64,000 nt of DNA from Gemmatimonadota bacterium (lineage in GTDB: Bacteria; Gemmatimonadota; Gemmatimonadetes; Gemmatimonadales; Gemmatimonadaceae), in NCBI GenBank assembly GCA_016704465.1, contig JADJAD010000004.1, forward strand, positions 700,181-764,180, read 5' to 3'. The notes below the pieces were generated by a model that saw only the letters and a program-made list of their open reading frames with translations, searched no databases and was not told the origin of the DNA. Of this stretch, positions 52,412-62,721 are shown piece after piece; the stretch's first letter is position 1; each line of letters begins with the position of its first letter. Made by a program: the position numbers and the translations under genes.

Positions 52412-52449
52412 GAACGCTGACGGAACGCCCCCGTCACGCTCACGCCACG
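52412..52449 (+). promoter_or_regulatory. Second 11-bp-phased repeat array (candidate SARP operator)
   Basis: The units GAACG (52412), GAACG (52423), TCACG (52434) and CCACG (52445) are spaced exactly 11 bp apart, with an extra GAACG at 52471. The array points toward the lipoprotein gene at 52574, about 125 bp away, similar to the layout upstream of the gene at 47226. No clear -10 is seen. Confidence 0.5.
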
Positions 52450-52573
52450 ACGGACTTCCGCACCAGTCACGAACGCGCAACGCCACACCGCGACCCTTCA
52501 CTCGCGGTGCATCGCTGCGCGCGCCCGGCGCTGCCCCCATGGCACGGCGCGCACCAGTCCGAGGAGTCGAACC

Positions 52574-53026
52574 ATGTCACCACGCGCATTGCTTCGCCAA
52601 ATGCTCACGGTGCTCTGCCCCGTGATGCTCGGCGCCTGCTGCGAGATCACTGGTGAATGCCAGGAATGCGATTCCGCACCCGCTGCCAACACGCTCAGCA
52701 ACAGCTTCAACACGTACGCAGCAACCGGCGCCCCAGTGGCCTCCTTCCGGCTCACGCAGGACCACCAGTCGGCGGGGAGCGGTTGTGCACCGGCCGGCGG
52801 GAGCGCGGTGGCGCTCAGCGTCACCAGCATCGCCTCCGTGCCGCTGCGGTTCGACTACCTGGTGCAAGGTGTGGGCGCCACGGGGCTCGTGGTGTGGAGT
52901 CGTACGGGGAGCGTCCCACGCCTTGCACCTGGCCAGTCCCTCGACGTCGGGCAGGTCGCGCGGACGCCAGTGCGCGTCGACGTCGGCGCCCGAGCCATCC
53001 TCACCAACATCGCCGTCGTGCAGTAG
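52574..53026 (+). CDS. Small hypothetical lipoprotein
   Basis: A 150-residue protein with signal peptide (MSPRALLRQMLTVLCPVMLGACC) and a lipobox LGAC. The short Cys-rich start of the mature chain (CCEITGECQECDS) is followed by a beta-rich domain (VPLRFDYLVQGVGATGLVVWSRTG; RAILTNIAVVQ). No family is recognised. It precedes the Ig-like protein by 24 bp, likely in one transcript behind the phased repeats. Confidence 0.75.
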   Translation: MSPRALLRQMLTVLCPVMLGACCEITGECQECDSAPAANTLSNSFNTYAATGAPVASFRLTQDHQSAGSGCAPAGGSAVALSVTSIASVPLRFDYLVQGVGATGLVVWSRTGSVPRLAPGQSLDVGQVARTPVRVDVGARAILTNIAVVQ

Positions 53027-53050
53027 GGCGACGCCACCGGAGACTTCACG

Positions 53051-54244
53051 ATGCGTACTACGCCGAGGCCACGGACGGCGCGCTCCTTGAGCGCCCCGTT
53101 GGCCACCCTGCTCGTCCTTCTCGCAGGCTGCGGCCCCGACAACACGGGCCCTGTCGTCCCTCCTCCCCCTCCGCCGCAGGTGCAGAGCGTCACCATCCTT
53201 CCCTCCAACCCCACGCTCTCGGTGGGCGACCGCGTGACGCTCACGGCCGAGTTCCGGGACCAGAACGGGGCGACCATGTCCGGGCTCGTGCCCACATGGA
53301 CGAGCGGCTCGACCTCGATCGCCACCGTCACCAGCAATGGCTCGTCCGCCACGGTGACCGCGCTCAGCGCGGGCAGCGTGTCGATCCTGGCGAGCGTGAA
53401 TGGTGTCACGGGGAGCGCCACGCTCAGCGTCGCCGGTCCGGCATCGCCCACGCCGGTCGCGACGGTGCGTTGCACACCGCCGGTCGTGACGCTCGCCGTC
53501 GGCGCCTCGGCTTCGCTCCAGGCAACCGCGTATGACGCCACGGGAAACGTACTGCCCGGGCGGCCCACCACCTGGTCCGCCTCGCCAGCCGGCGTGGTGA
53601 CGATCGGCAACGGCACGGTGACCGCCTTCGCGCCGGGGTCGGCCACGGTGACGGCCACCATCGACGGCCGTAGCGGCTCGTGCGCCGTCACCGTCCCCAC
53701 CCAACAGCAGCAATTCACCCTCGCGATCACGAACCAGCTGATCGCCACCGTGCAGGTCTCGGTTCAAGGGCAGTCGATCGGGACGCTGCCGGCACAATCC
53801 ACGCGTCAGGCAACGATCGCCTCGGCGCCCGGCGTGGAGGTGACGTTCGAGGTTGTCGAGCCGCGCCTCGGCAACCGCGTGCTCGGCGACCGCATGAGCG
53901 GACGCTGGTCGCTTGTCGCGCCGACGGGGACCGTCACCCTCACCATCGACAATCGCATCGGCGACCAGTGGTACTTCGCCCCCGTCGTCACGAACCTGTC
54001 GGGCACGTCGCTCCTGATGGCGGTCAACTTTGGCCTGCAGTCGGAGAACCGGTGCCAATGCACGGTGCCGGTGGGTGGACAGCGCGTCTTCCTCGGGTAC
54101 TATCGGCTCTGGTCCAACTCGGTAGTGCATGCGTTTGCCAACGGCTCGGACTACACCGGGCCGTACCGGTACTTCTACAGCTTCGCCAACCAGATTCCTC
54201 GCGGATCGGGGGTCCTCGACTTCACCTTTCCGATCTTCCCATGA
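53051..54244 (+). CDS. Secreted lipoprotein with two BIG2 (bacterial Ig-like) domains
   Basis: A 397-residue protein. The signal peptide ends LVLLAGC, followed by a proline stretch (PPPPPPQ). Two BIG2-type domains follow at about 45-130 (VTILPSNPTLSVGDRVTLTA; TSIATVTSNG; ALSAGSVSIL) and 135-215 (PVVTLAVGASASLQATAYD; GVVTIGNGTVTAFAPG). The C-terminal ~180 residues form another beta domain with a Cys pair (RCQC). Typical of surface or adhesion proteins; binding partner unknown. Confidence 0.87.
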   Translation: MRTTPRPRTARSLSAPLATLLVLLAGCGPDNTGPVVPPPPPPQVQSVTILPSNPTLSVGDRVTLTAEFRDQNGATMSGLVPTWTSGSTSIATVTSNGSSATVTALSAGSVSILASVNGVTGSATLSVAGPASPTPVATVRCTPPVVTLAVGASASLQATAYDATGNVLPGRPTTWSASPAGVVTIGNGTVTAFAPGSATVTATIDGRSGSCAVTVPTQQQQFTLAITNQLIATVQVSVQGQSIGTLPAQSTRQATIASAPGVEVTFEVVEPRLGNRVLGDRMSGRWSLVAPTGTVTLTIDNRIGDQWYFAPVVTNLSGTSLLMAVNFGLQSENRCQCTVPVGGQRVFLGYYRLWSNSVVHAFANGSDYTGPYRYFYSFANQIPRGSGVLDFTFPIFP

Positions 54245-54456
54245 CCGACGCGCCCGCACGCCCGGGCGGTTGTCATAGGTCCTGCTCTTCTGTTCGTCAC
54301 TGTTCCAGGCGAGTGCCACCGCACGCGGGGGTCGACACGACTGCGCGTCACCGACGTTGCATCGACCGCATGGACCTTCGAACCTCCGCACCTCCTGTTC
54401 GGGGAGGTCACGGAGGGGTACACTGTGCCCGTCTCCACACACTCGAGGATGTCCAC

Positions 54457-55560
54457 GTGATACTTCGGACGACGGCGCTGTTGTTTGTACTTGCCACCAT
54501 CGCCGAGGGCCAGGCAGCCCCCGCGCGCATCGATCGCGCCGAGCATCACGAGTTCGTCATGACGAACTTCCGGACGGAAAGCGGGGTCACACTCCCCCAA
54601 GCGCGGGTGGTGTACGGCACCTACGGCCGCCTGAACGCCGAGCGCGACAACGTGGTGCTTCTGCCGTCGCACTACATGGCCACGCACCACGGCTACGAGT
54701 GGCTGATCGGACCGGGACTCGCCCTCGACACCACGAAGCTCTTCCTCGTGGCCACGGAGCTGTTCGGGAACGGCTTCTCCTCCTCGCCCAGCAATACGCC
54801 GGAACCGTTTCATGGTCCGCGCTTCCCGGTCACGACGATCCGCGACAACGTGGCGGCGGTGCACCGGCTGCTGGTCGAGGATCTCCGTGTCACCCACGTG
54901 CGCGCCGTCATCGGCTTCTCGATGGGCGCGCAGCAGGCTTTTCAGTGGGCGGTGAGCCATCCCGCGTTTGTCGACCGCGTGGTGGCGACCTCCGGCACCG
55001 CCAAGACGTACGGCCACGGCTTCGTGCGGCTGGAGGGCCAGATCGCGGCACTCACCGCCGACCCGACATTCCGCGGCGGCGACTACACGTCACCGCCCAA
55101 GGCTGGGCTGGAGGCGTTCGGCATGGTGTGGGCGGCGTGGCTCTACTCGCAGGAGTGGTGGCGACAGGAGCTCTGGCGTACGAATGCGCCGGCCGGCACC
55201 ACCTTCGAGCAGGTCGTGCAGAACATGCGCACGCGCTTCTCTGCCGACGCCAACAACTACATCCTGCAGGCTCGCACATGGCAACGGCACGACGTGGGCG
55301 GTTCGCCCGGCTTCGACGGGGACGTGGAGCGGGCGTTGCGTTCCATCCCGATCCCCGTGCTCTACATGCCCTCGGAGACGGACCTGTACTTCCCCATGAC
55401 GGACGCCCGCTACGAGGCGCAGTTCATACCACAGGTTCGGTTCGTCCCGATCCCATCGCTCTGGGGGCACCCCGCGGGAGCCGCCGCGAGTCCGGCGGAC
55501 CGGAAGTTCCTCAATGAGACGATCGGCGCGTTTCTTCGCGAGGGGGATGAGAAGCAGTAG
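54457..55560 (+). CDS. MetX-like alpha/beta hydrolase, exported
   Basis: A 367-residue protein of the homoserine O-acetyltransferase-like hydrolase group. It has a short signal peptide (ILRTTALLFVLATIAEGQA), LLPSHYMATHHGYEWLIGPG in place of the acyltransferase oxyanion region, nucleophile motif GFSMGAQQAFQW, Asp in PSETDLYFP, and His in SLWGHPAG. The export signal argues against methionine synthesis and for a secreted hydrolase. The start is GTG 54457 (GAGG upstream); longer in-frame sequence to 53680 overlaps the previous gene and is a shadow. Confidence 0.82.
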   Translation: MILRTTALLFVLATIAEGQAAPARIDRAEHHEFVMTNFRTESGVTLPQARVVYGTYGRLNAERDNVVLLPSHYMATHHGYEWLIGPGLALDTTKLFLVATELFGNGFSSSPSNTPEPFHGPRFPVTTIRDNVAAVHRLLVEDLRVTHVRAVIGFSMGAQQAFQWAVSHPAFVDRVVATSGTAKTYGHGFVRLEGQIAALTADPTFRGGDYTSPPKAGLEAFGMVWAAWLYSQEWWRQELWRTNAPAGTTFEQVVQNMRTRFSADANNYILQARTWQRHDVGGSPGFDGDVERALRSIPIPVLYMPSETDLYFPMTDARYEAQFIPQVRFVPIPSLWGHPAGAAASPADRKFLNETIGAFLREGDEKQ

Positions 55561-55573
55561 GCGGTAAACGAGA

Positions 55574-55605
55574 CGCGGGGAGGCGCCAACCGGCGCCCCC
55601 CCGCG
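55574..55605. terminator. Strong GC stem between convergent genes
   Basis: CGCGGGG-A-GGCGCC and its complement, with one A/C mismatch, enclose the loop AACC. It lies 14 bp beyond the MetX-like stop and 28 bp beyond the PQQ-dehydrogenase stop. No T-tract is present, but position suggests a shared terminator. Confidence 0.5.
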
Positions 55606-55606
55606 C

Positions 55607-55630
55607 GTGCCTGCTGGTGCCTGCTGGTGC
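55607..55630. repeat. Tandem 10-bp repeat
   Basis: GTGCCTGCTG is repeated two full times plus four bases, directly after the terminator stem and up to the stop codon of the next gene. Confidence 0.6.
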
Positions 55631-55632
55631 GC

Positions 55633-57566
55633 CTAACGCGCCGTGTCCAGCGAGAAAGCCACGAGTTCTGCGTTCTCGCCACCGCCGGAGGCAATGACGA
55701 CATACTGCACACCGTTCGCCCCCCGGTACGAGATGGGGTTGGCGTAGCCCGTCCCGCGGGGAGCGTGAACTGCCAGAGCACCTTGCCATCGGTGGTATCG
55801 AGGGCGTAGAGCACGTCCCCCCCGCCGGTTGCAAAGATCAGCCCACCCTTGGTGACGGTACCGCCGACCGCGCCGGACACGCCGAGCGGGGGGAGGTCCA
55901 TGTCCTTGAGCAAGGGATGGCTGCGAACCGCCGCGTTATCGCCCAGGGTCACCTGCCAGAGATGCTTGCCGGTGTTGAGGTCGATCGCCGTCATGTTGCC
56001 GTATGGAGGCTTGATGAGCGGGAGCTGGGGCGGCGGCGTATGCCCGGGCGTGGCGGAGTCCGGATCCACCATGACACCGAGGCCGCTGTTCACCAGGTCG
56101 GCGGTGTACTCGTAGCCGATGGTGTCGTTGGGAATGCCCTTCTGGATGCGGTACAGCACCGGATTGTTGGTCCCCTTCACGTACAGCACGTGCGTCTCCG
56201 GATCGAACGACGTGCTCCCCCAGCCGGCACCACCGATCGATCCGGGCATGGTGATGGTCCCCTTCATCGATGGGGGCGTGAAGATCGGGCCGCTGACGTA
56301 CTTCCTGAACACGGCCAGCGCCCGCTCCTTGATCTCGGGGGTGAAGTCGATCAAGTCGTCCTCGGTGACCACCTGCCGCGTGAAGGGCGGCGGGTTGGAG
56401 GGCATGGGCTGCGTGGGCGAGGTGCGTTCGCCGGGGACGGTGCTCTGCGGCACCGCTTGTTCCGGGATCGGCCAGACGGGCGCGCCCGTCTCCCGATCGA
56501 ACATAGATCCACGCCGTCTTGGACGGCACCGCCACAACGTCCGCGGCTTGCCCTCCCGAGGTGATGGTCGCCAGCACCGGAGGTGCAGGCGGGTCGTAGT
56601 CCCACAGCCCGTGGTGCACGATCTGGAAGTGCCACACACGCTTTCCCGTGTTGGCATCGAGGGCCACAACCGACTCGGCGAACAGGTTGTCGCCCTTGCG
56701 GTCGCCCCCAAACCAGTCGTTGGTGGGGGTGCTGACCGGCAGGAACAGCAAGCCGCGCGCTGCGTCGAGACTCATGGGCGACCAGACATTGGTGTGCCCC
56801 ATGGTCTTGTACGAGTCGTTCTCCCAGGTCTCCCACCCGAACTCACCCGAGTCCGGGATGGTGTGGAAGCTCCACACGCGCTTCCCGGTCCGCACGTCGA
56901 ACGCCTGCACGTCGCCCGGCGGATCGTTGGGGTAGCGCAGCCGGTCGCCGACGCCATTGCCGACGATGACGAGCGAGTCGTGCACGATGGGCGGCGAGGT
57001 GTTGGTGTAGTGCAGCCGGTTCGTGGGCCGCCGCAGCGTCGCCGTGAGGTCAACCTCGCCATCGGTGCCGAAGGTCGGGATCGGCTTGCCGGTGGCCGCG
57101 TCGATCGCGAGGAGCTTCCAGCGGGCGTTGATGAAGATGCGCCGCTCGGTGGGCGATGCCCATGGCGACCCCCGATGGACCAGCCCCGTCCCGTTCGACG
57201 GCTGGCCAGGCGCCACATGTCGGGGTCGTACTTCCACAGCTCACAACCGGTCTGCGCGTCGAGCGCTGCAACAGCTGCGTAGGGCGTGGAGAGGAACATC
57301 GTGTCGCCGGTCACCACCGGCGAGACCTGGAACATGCCGGGACGCACCGCGCGCTGCTCGCCGGAGGCTGGGATGGCGCGTTCGCCGGTCTTCCATGTCC
57401 ACGCCACCTTCAGCGTGTTCACGTTGTCGCGATTGATGTCCTCGAGCGGCGAGTAGCGCATCGCGCCCGGGTCACCGCTGGTCGTGGGCCAGTCCACGCG
57501 GGATGACGGCGCGGAGCATGCCGCCATCAGGAACAATACGGCCGCCGCTGCGGGACCGGGTCTCAT
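55633..57566 (-). pseudogene. PQQ-dependent dehydrogenase (quinoprotein), three frameshifts
   Basis: About 640 residues when repaired. ATG 57566 (GGAGGT upstream) opens a lipoprotein signal (AVLFLMAAC), then the quinoprotein start WPTTSGDPGAMRYSPL and AWTWKTGE, propeller blades with LDANTGKRVWHFQ and LNTGKHLWQVTLG, and a normal C-terminus (SGGGENAELVAFSLDTAR, stop 55633-55635). The frame changes near 57205, 56500 and 55755. The first and third are each cured by adding one G/C to a short run; the middle one needs two bases added or one removed. No cytochrome c domain is seen. The enzyme would oxidise sugars or alcohols in the periplasm. Confidence 0.8.
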
Positions 57567-58442
57567 GGGTACCTCCGGCGTGGACCAGCAAACGAGGGCG
57601 GAGCGCGATGCCTGCCCCCTCATCACGAACCCGACACGTTGAAAGGCCATGGGATCGGTCGAGGATCTCCATCGAATGCCACGAGGTCGGCCTGATACCG
57701 ACCACGCGATGCGACCAAGCTCCTTGCCGGGAGCCCATGGACTCGGCCGATAGCGACGTGGCCGAGGCTGATAATGATATCGACGGCGGACTCGCCGTTC
57801 TTCTTCACGCGACCAGGGTCAGGTGCACTCCCGTTTTCACCATGCGCGCCCGCCACGGCGTCGGTGCCGAACCACCGCGAGTCCTCGGACGGCGGGGTGG
57901 CGCGCTTGACGCACTCGCGCACCGCCAGCGTCGTTCCGTAGCCGCAAAACCCTCGTCGTTCGTGATTTGCCGATACCGGAACCACTCCCTGTGGTCGGGT
58001 ATTGCGCGACACAGCTCGCACTGGGGCTCGAAGTACGTCCCGGCCTTCGCCATCATCTGCAGCGCTTCGTCATCCACCGGGACACCGTGGTCCACCGGGG
58101 TGCCCAGCGCACCGCAGACTTAGCGGCCGACGCGGCGTGGGCATGCACGGTCGCGACGCAGCCCCTGCCTTGGACTCGCCCGCAGAGCCGCGTCCGAAGC
58201 TGCTCCTGCGTCATGGACTGCACGCCGCCGTCGCGAATGCTCTTGGAGGCGAAGATCTTGATGACGTCCGCGCCGTTAGCCTTGAAGCGGCGCACCGCAG
58301 CCCTGATGGAGTCGGGGCTTCCGGTGTTCTCGTTCAGCGACCCGAGCGAGGTGAGCACACGCGGGCCGGCCAGTACGCCGAGGTTGATGGCATCGCGCAC
58401 GGCCTTGCCGACTCGGCGCCAGCCCAGCTGGCGTGTGTTCAT
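57567..58442 (-). pseudogene. Amidohydrolase (imidazolonepropionase/prolidase-like) fragment, frameshifted
   Basis: Pieces of one amidohydrolase occur in successive frames: VRDAINLGVLAGPRVLTSLG and NGADVIKIFASKSIRDGG (58420-58200), VDHGVPVDDEALQMMAKAGTYF (about 58095), SRWFGTDAVAGAHG (about 57860), and ADLVAFDGDPRPIP with FQRVGFVMRGQ (about 57680-57610). Breaks lie near 58100, 57980 and 57660. The N-terminal third, with the HxH metal site, is absent: sequence resumes directly after the SusD stop with an overlapping ATGA. So beyond indels there is a real truncation or an assembly deletion. Confidence 0.65.
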
Positions 58443-59742
58443 GGCGTCAGGTTCGGATTGGTGTTGATCTCTTCCCGAGACACGGGAAGCAGGTGACTTG
58501 TCCCGTGGTAACGCCGCGCCCGGAATCTCAAGGGCGTTGGAGGCTTGCCGGCGCGTTGACCGCGGCCCATCGGCGCAGGTCGCCGATGCGACGCCCCTCG
58601 AGCCACAGCTCGATGCCACGTTCCTTCTTGAGCAGCGTCCAAGCCTCAGTCAGCGAGGCCGGACGCGGGGCGACCGATGCGCCAGCCGCGGCACGGTTGG
58701 CATCGATCTTCGCCATCGCCGTGTTGATGTCGCTGTTGCGAAGGGCGGCTTCGGCCTCGATGAGCCGCGCTTCGCGTCCGCTGGCGAGGTTGACGCCGGC
58801 CACCTGCGTCGTGTACTTGGCCTGCGGCCACCAGTTGACCCTGCCCACGGGTGGGAATGCGCCTGCGCCGGTGAGCGCCGTACTGATATACGGCACGCGC
58901 GGGTCCTGCGTGGCGTCGAAGTACGCGGCGTACCAGGTACCCCATGCCGACGTCGCCTTGTAGAACGACTGCGCCGTCGACGACCACATGGTGCGGTTGT
59001 AGCCGTACTCGTCGACATTCGAGAAATACGGCATCTGGTACTTGAAGGTCGACGACACGGCGCCGGCATCGGTGACCGCGCCAGCCCAGTCACCGAGCCC
59101 CACCCGTACCTGGGCACGGCCCGCGCGGCCCGCGCTCGTCAGCGCGGCATTGTTCGCGGCCGTCGCCACGGCAATCGCCGCGGTGAACGCCGACTCGGCG
59201 CGCACGAGATTGTCGCGCGCCGGCGTGGCGGGGCCTTTGTTCATCACGCTCACGCACATCGACTCGCCGAGCACGCGATACGTGAAGCCGCGCCAGATGA
59301 GCGCCTGTGCCATGAGCGGATGGTTGGCCGATGCCGCTGTTCCCAGCACCTTCTGCAGCCGCGCCACGGATTGGTCGGAGAGCCAGCGGGCGCGGGACAG
59401 CACGTTCCACGGTGTCCCCTGCTCCTCGCGCACGAGCAGGCCGACCCAGTTGCTCGGCTCCACGCCGAACTGACCGCTCTGGCCGGTCGGGAAGAGTTCG
59501 CGGGTGGCGACGGCGCTGTGGAGGATCTGGTAGTTCATCCCATCGCCGAGCGTATAGGCCACGCCGGCCACCTGTGCCGACAGCGACAACGTATCGGAGA
59601 GGAACTTGTCCTCGGTCGGGCCGGGGTTCGTGACCGAGAAATCGCACGCGGTGAGCGCGGCCATCGCCATGACGGCGCCGGCGCGCACGAGGCGGCGCCG
59701 CGCAGTGCCGCGCGACTGCCGGGAATCTGTATGATTGGTCAT
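58439..59742 (-). CDS. RagB/SusD family lipoprotein, two frameshifts at the C-terminus
   Basis: About 434 residues. A signal peptide ends AMAALTAC, then FSVTNPGPTEDKFL and a SusD body (WRGFTYRVLGESMC; LLKKERGIELWLEGRRIGDLRRW). The main frame stops at 58528. The next 30 residues (NALEIPGAALPR) and the classical SusD tail (SHLLPVSREEINTNPNLTP, stop 58439) are in other frames; one C near 58530 and one G near 58500 would restore them. It follows the SusC gene by 12 bases, partner of the damaged receptor upstream. Confidence 0.8.
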
Positions 59743-59754
59743 GTCAGGAGTCGG

Positions 59755-62721
59755 TTAGAACGTCAGGCGAACGGACATCAGGAAGGTGCGCGGAATGGGG
59801 ATGCTGCCACCCACGCTGCGCACCTGCTGCGACATGCCGGTGTTGCCGGTGGTGAAGCCGCCCGACGTTTCCGGATCGAGCAGCGAGTCTTGGCCTTCTT
59901 CCACCAGAAGAGGTTCTGTCCCGAGAGCGAGACCTGGGCACTGGTGGCGCCCGCGAAGTTCAGCCCGAAGGAGCGACGCAGGGTGACGTCGCGCAGGCGG
60001 AAGAAGTCGAGCGGGAAGATCGCGTAGTCGCGGATAGCCTTCGACGATATGCAGCGCGCGCGAACCGACGCCGGCACCTGGCTCAAGTCGCCCGCGTCGA
60101 TCGCCGGATACGCGTTGAAGCACGACGGCCACCGGATGCCGCGCACGATGGCCTCGCCGTCGAGCAGGCTGTAACCGAAGTGCCCGCCCTGGTACTCGCC
60201 ACGTCCCGAGAGGCTGAAGCCGCCCGGCAGCGTGAAGTTTGATGACACCGAGATGGTCTCGGTGGGCGTGTTGGGACCGTAGTCGCAGTCCGCCTTGCGA
60301 ATCGGCTCGGCGAACTCGTTGGGATTGGCGACGCAGAATCCCTGGATGTTCGGCACCGGCTTCCCCTCGGTGATCCAGCCGTAGTTCCCGATGGAGAAGG
60401 AGGAGGCGCCTCCGAGGCTCAGGACCTCGCTTTAGTTCGTCGAGTAGGTGAGGCCTGCGTCCCGCCGAAGCGCGGAACCGCTGCACGAGGGCGGCATTGA
60501 CACCGACTTCCACACCATTGCTCTTGAGGCGTCCGACGTTCTCGAGCTGGCTCGACCACAGTCCTTCGGACGGGGCCTGGCTCACGGCGAACAGCGCGTC
60601 GCGAGTGATGCGGCGATAGAAGGTGGCATCGAGGCTCAGCCGACCATTGAGCAGGGAGTTCTCGAAGCCCGCCTCGAGCTCTGCGGTACGCTCCGGACCT
60701 AAGTCCGGATTGCCCAAGTTGCGGGGGATGAATGCCGACGTGCCACCCCAGCTGTACGACGTCCGGTGCAAGGCGTCGAAGGCGCCGGCGCGCGTCCGCT
60801 CTGGCCATACGCAGCACGGAGTCGCATGGTACCCAGCTGCTTCGGCCAGAACGTCTCGTCGGAGAGCACGTACGAGCCGCTCACCTTGGGATACATCTGC
60901 AGGCCGAGTTGCTGACCGAAGGCGCTGTTGCCGTCGAAGCGGGCGCCCAGGGTGAGGAAGTAGCGGTTGTTGAGGTCGGCACGTTCTGCACGAACAGTCC
61001 GGCATTGATCACGCGGATGCGCTCCTCGACACCCAGCGAGATGGCGCCATTCGATACCGTCTGGCGACCGGGTCCAGGGAAGTCGCGCGAGCCCGCGATT
61101 ACGTTCACCTGCTCGACCGCCACTGCCTGTGCACCGCCCGAGAGGCTCGTGCGAAGCTTGCCGAAGAGCTTGCGAGAGTACGTCGCGGCGTAGTCGGCCG
61201 TGGACGTGCGGCTCGAGTAGCGGCCCTCGCTGATCTGACCCTTGGGCGCCGGTGCAAAGCCGAACGGCATGTAGTTGCGCGTTTCCTGCGCAGCCAGGTC
61301 GTAGCCGAGGATGAGGCGCGTGGAGAAGCTCTCCGTCGGCTGATACTGGATCGTTCCGCCGGTGACGAAGTGGTCCACCTTGCTGGTGAGCTCGAAGTCG
61401 AGCACCCGGCCGATGGCGGCAGGATCGGCCGAGCCGAAGTAGTTGCGGTCGCGGCGTGAGGCGTTGAGCGACAGTCCGGCCGCCGTTCCACCGGCAGGCG
61501 TCTTGGTGAGATCGTTCGTGCTGAACGAGCTGTTCCACTGCACGGTCAGGTCCGTGCGCGGCACGACGCTCACGTTGCCGCGAATGCTGTGCGTGGCCTT
61601 GTCGAGCGGCAGCACGCCAGTTTCGGACGAACCGGTGCCCGAGAGGAAGTACTTCACGTCCTCGCGTCCGCCTTCGAGTCCGAGCGTGTACTTCTGCTTG
61701 TAACCGGACCGGAGCCACGGATCGAGATACAGGTAGTCGACCGTTCCGAACGGGTTCACTTCGTTCGATGGCACGACGAGCGGGTCGCCCTCGTATCCCT
61801 CGGTCGGGCCGAACTTGGGGGTGTCGCTGATGGACTGGTCCGTCTGGAACGTCCAGCGCTTGCCGGCGGTCTGGCCGCGCTTCGTGAAGATCTGGATCAC
61901 GCCCGACGCCGCTTCGGTGCCGTACAGCGTGGTCGCGGCCGGCCCCTTGATCACTTCGACCCGTTCGATGTCGTTGGGGTCAATGTCGTTCAGTGGGCTA
62001 TAGACCGTGTTGTCGCTGTTGCCGGAGTATCCCGTGGGAAGGTGTTCTTCGGGGAATCCGTCGCTCTTGACGCGGATGCCGTCGATATAGATGAGTGGCT
62101 GGTTGCTCTGCGTGGCCGAGACGTTGCCTCGCAGCCGGATCGACGCACCACCGCCGACTCCCCCGCTGTTCGCCGTGACCGTGAGGCCGGTCGCCTTGCC
62201 CTGCAGGAGGTTGTCGACCGAGGACGGCACCTCCGGCAGCGTGGTGACATCGATCTGTGAGATGGCATTCCCGATCTCTCGCGTCGGCGGGCAGCGCCTG
62301 CGGTACCGGTCACGACCACCTGGTCGAGGCTGAGCGCGACGCGCCGCAGTTCCACCGAGACGTCGGTCGTCTGGCCGTCGACCACCGTCAAGGTCTTCGT
62401 CTCGCGCTCGAAGCCGATCATGCGGACTTCGAGTGTATGCGTGCCTGCCTCGACGCCGGTGAAGGTGAAGACGCCCACGTCGTTCGACAGGGCGCCGCGC
62501 GTGCCAAGTTGCAGCTGAGCATTGCTGACCGGGGCACCGGTGCCCGCCACCACGACCTTGCCTCGCACGACACCCGCGAGGTGGGGCGAGGTGCGTAAGG
62601 CCGAGCGTTCGACAGCGATCGGTGCAGGTCGCGCACCTCGGCCCACTGTCGGCAGAGCGTCTGTGGCTGACGGCACGGCACCCAAAAGAGCCAGTGCCAG
62701 AAGCAGGCGACAAGGTCGCAT
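59755..62721 (-). pseudogene. SusC/RagA TonB-linked receptor, five frame breaks
   Basis: A full-length SusC spread over several frames. It has a signal peptide (RPCRLLLALALLGAVPSATDA), CarboxypepD-like domain (LAGVVRGKVVVAGTGAPVSN), VVVTGTAGAA, then YIDGIRVKSDGFPEEH, VEVIKGPAATTLYGTEAASG, a long barrel and the ending RSVGGSIPIPRTFLMSVRLTF. The frame changes near 62290, 60985, 60787 and 59893, each cured by one extra G/C. Near 60432 the frame also needs a shift, after which TAA falls where a Tyr codon is expected (TYSTN-stop-SEVL). Without errors it would be an ordinary receptor for the SusD downstream. Confidence 0.8.

Noticed and set aside
58498..60027. A 509-codon plus-strand open frame
   Set aside because: It is antisense to SusD and the end of SusC, Arg/His-rich and without recognisable domains.
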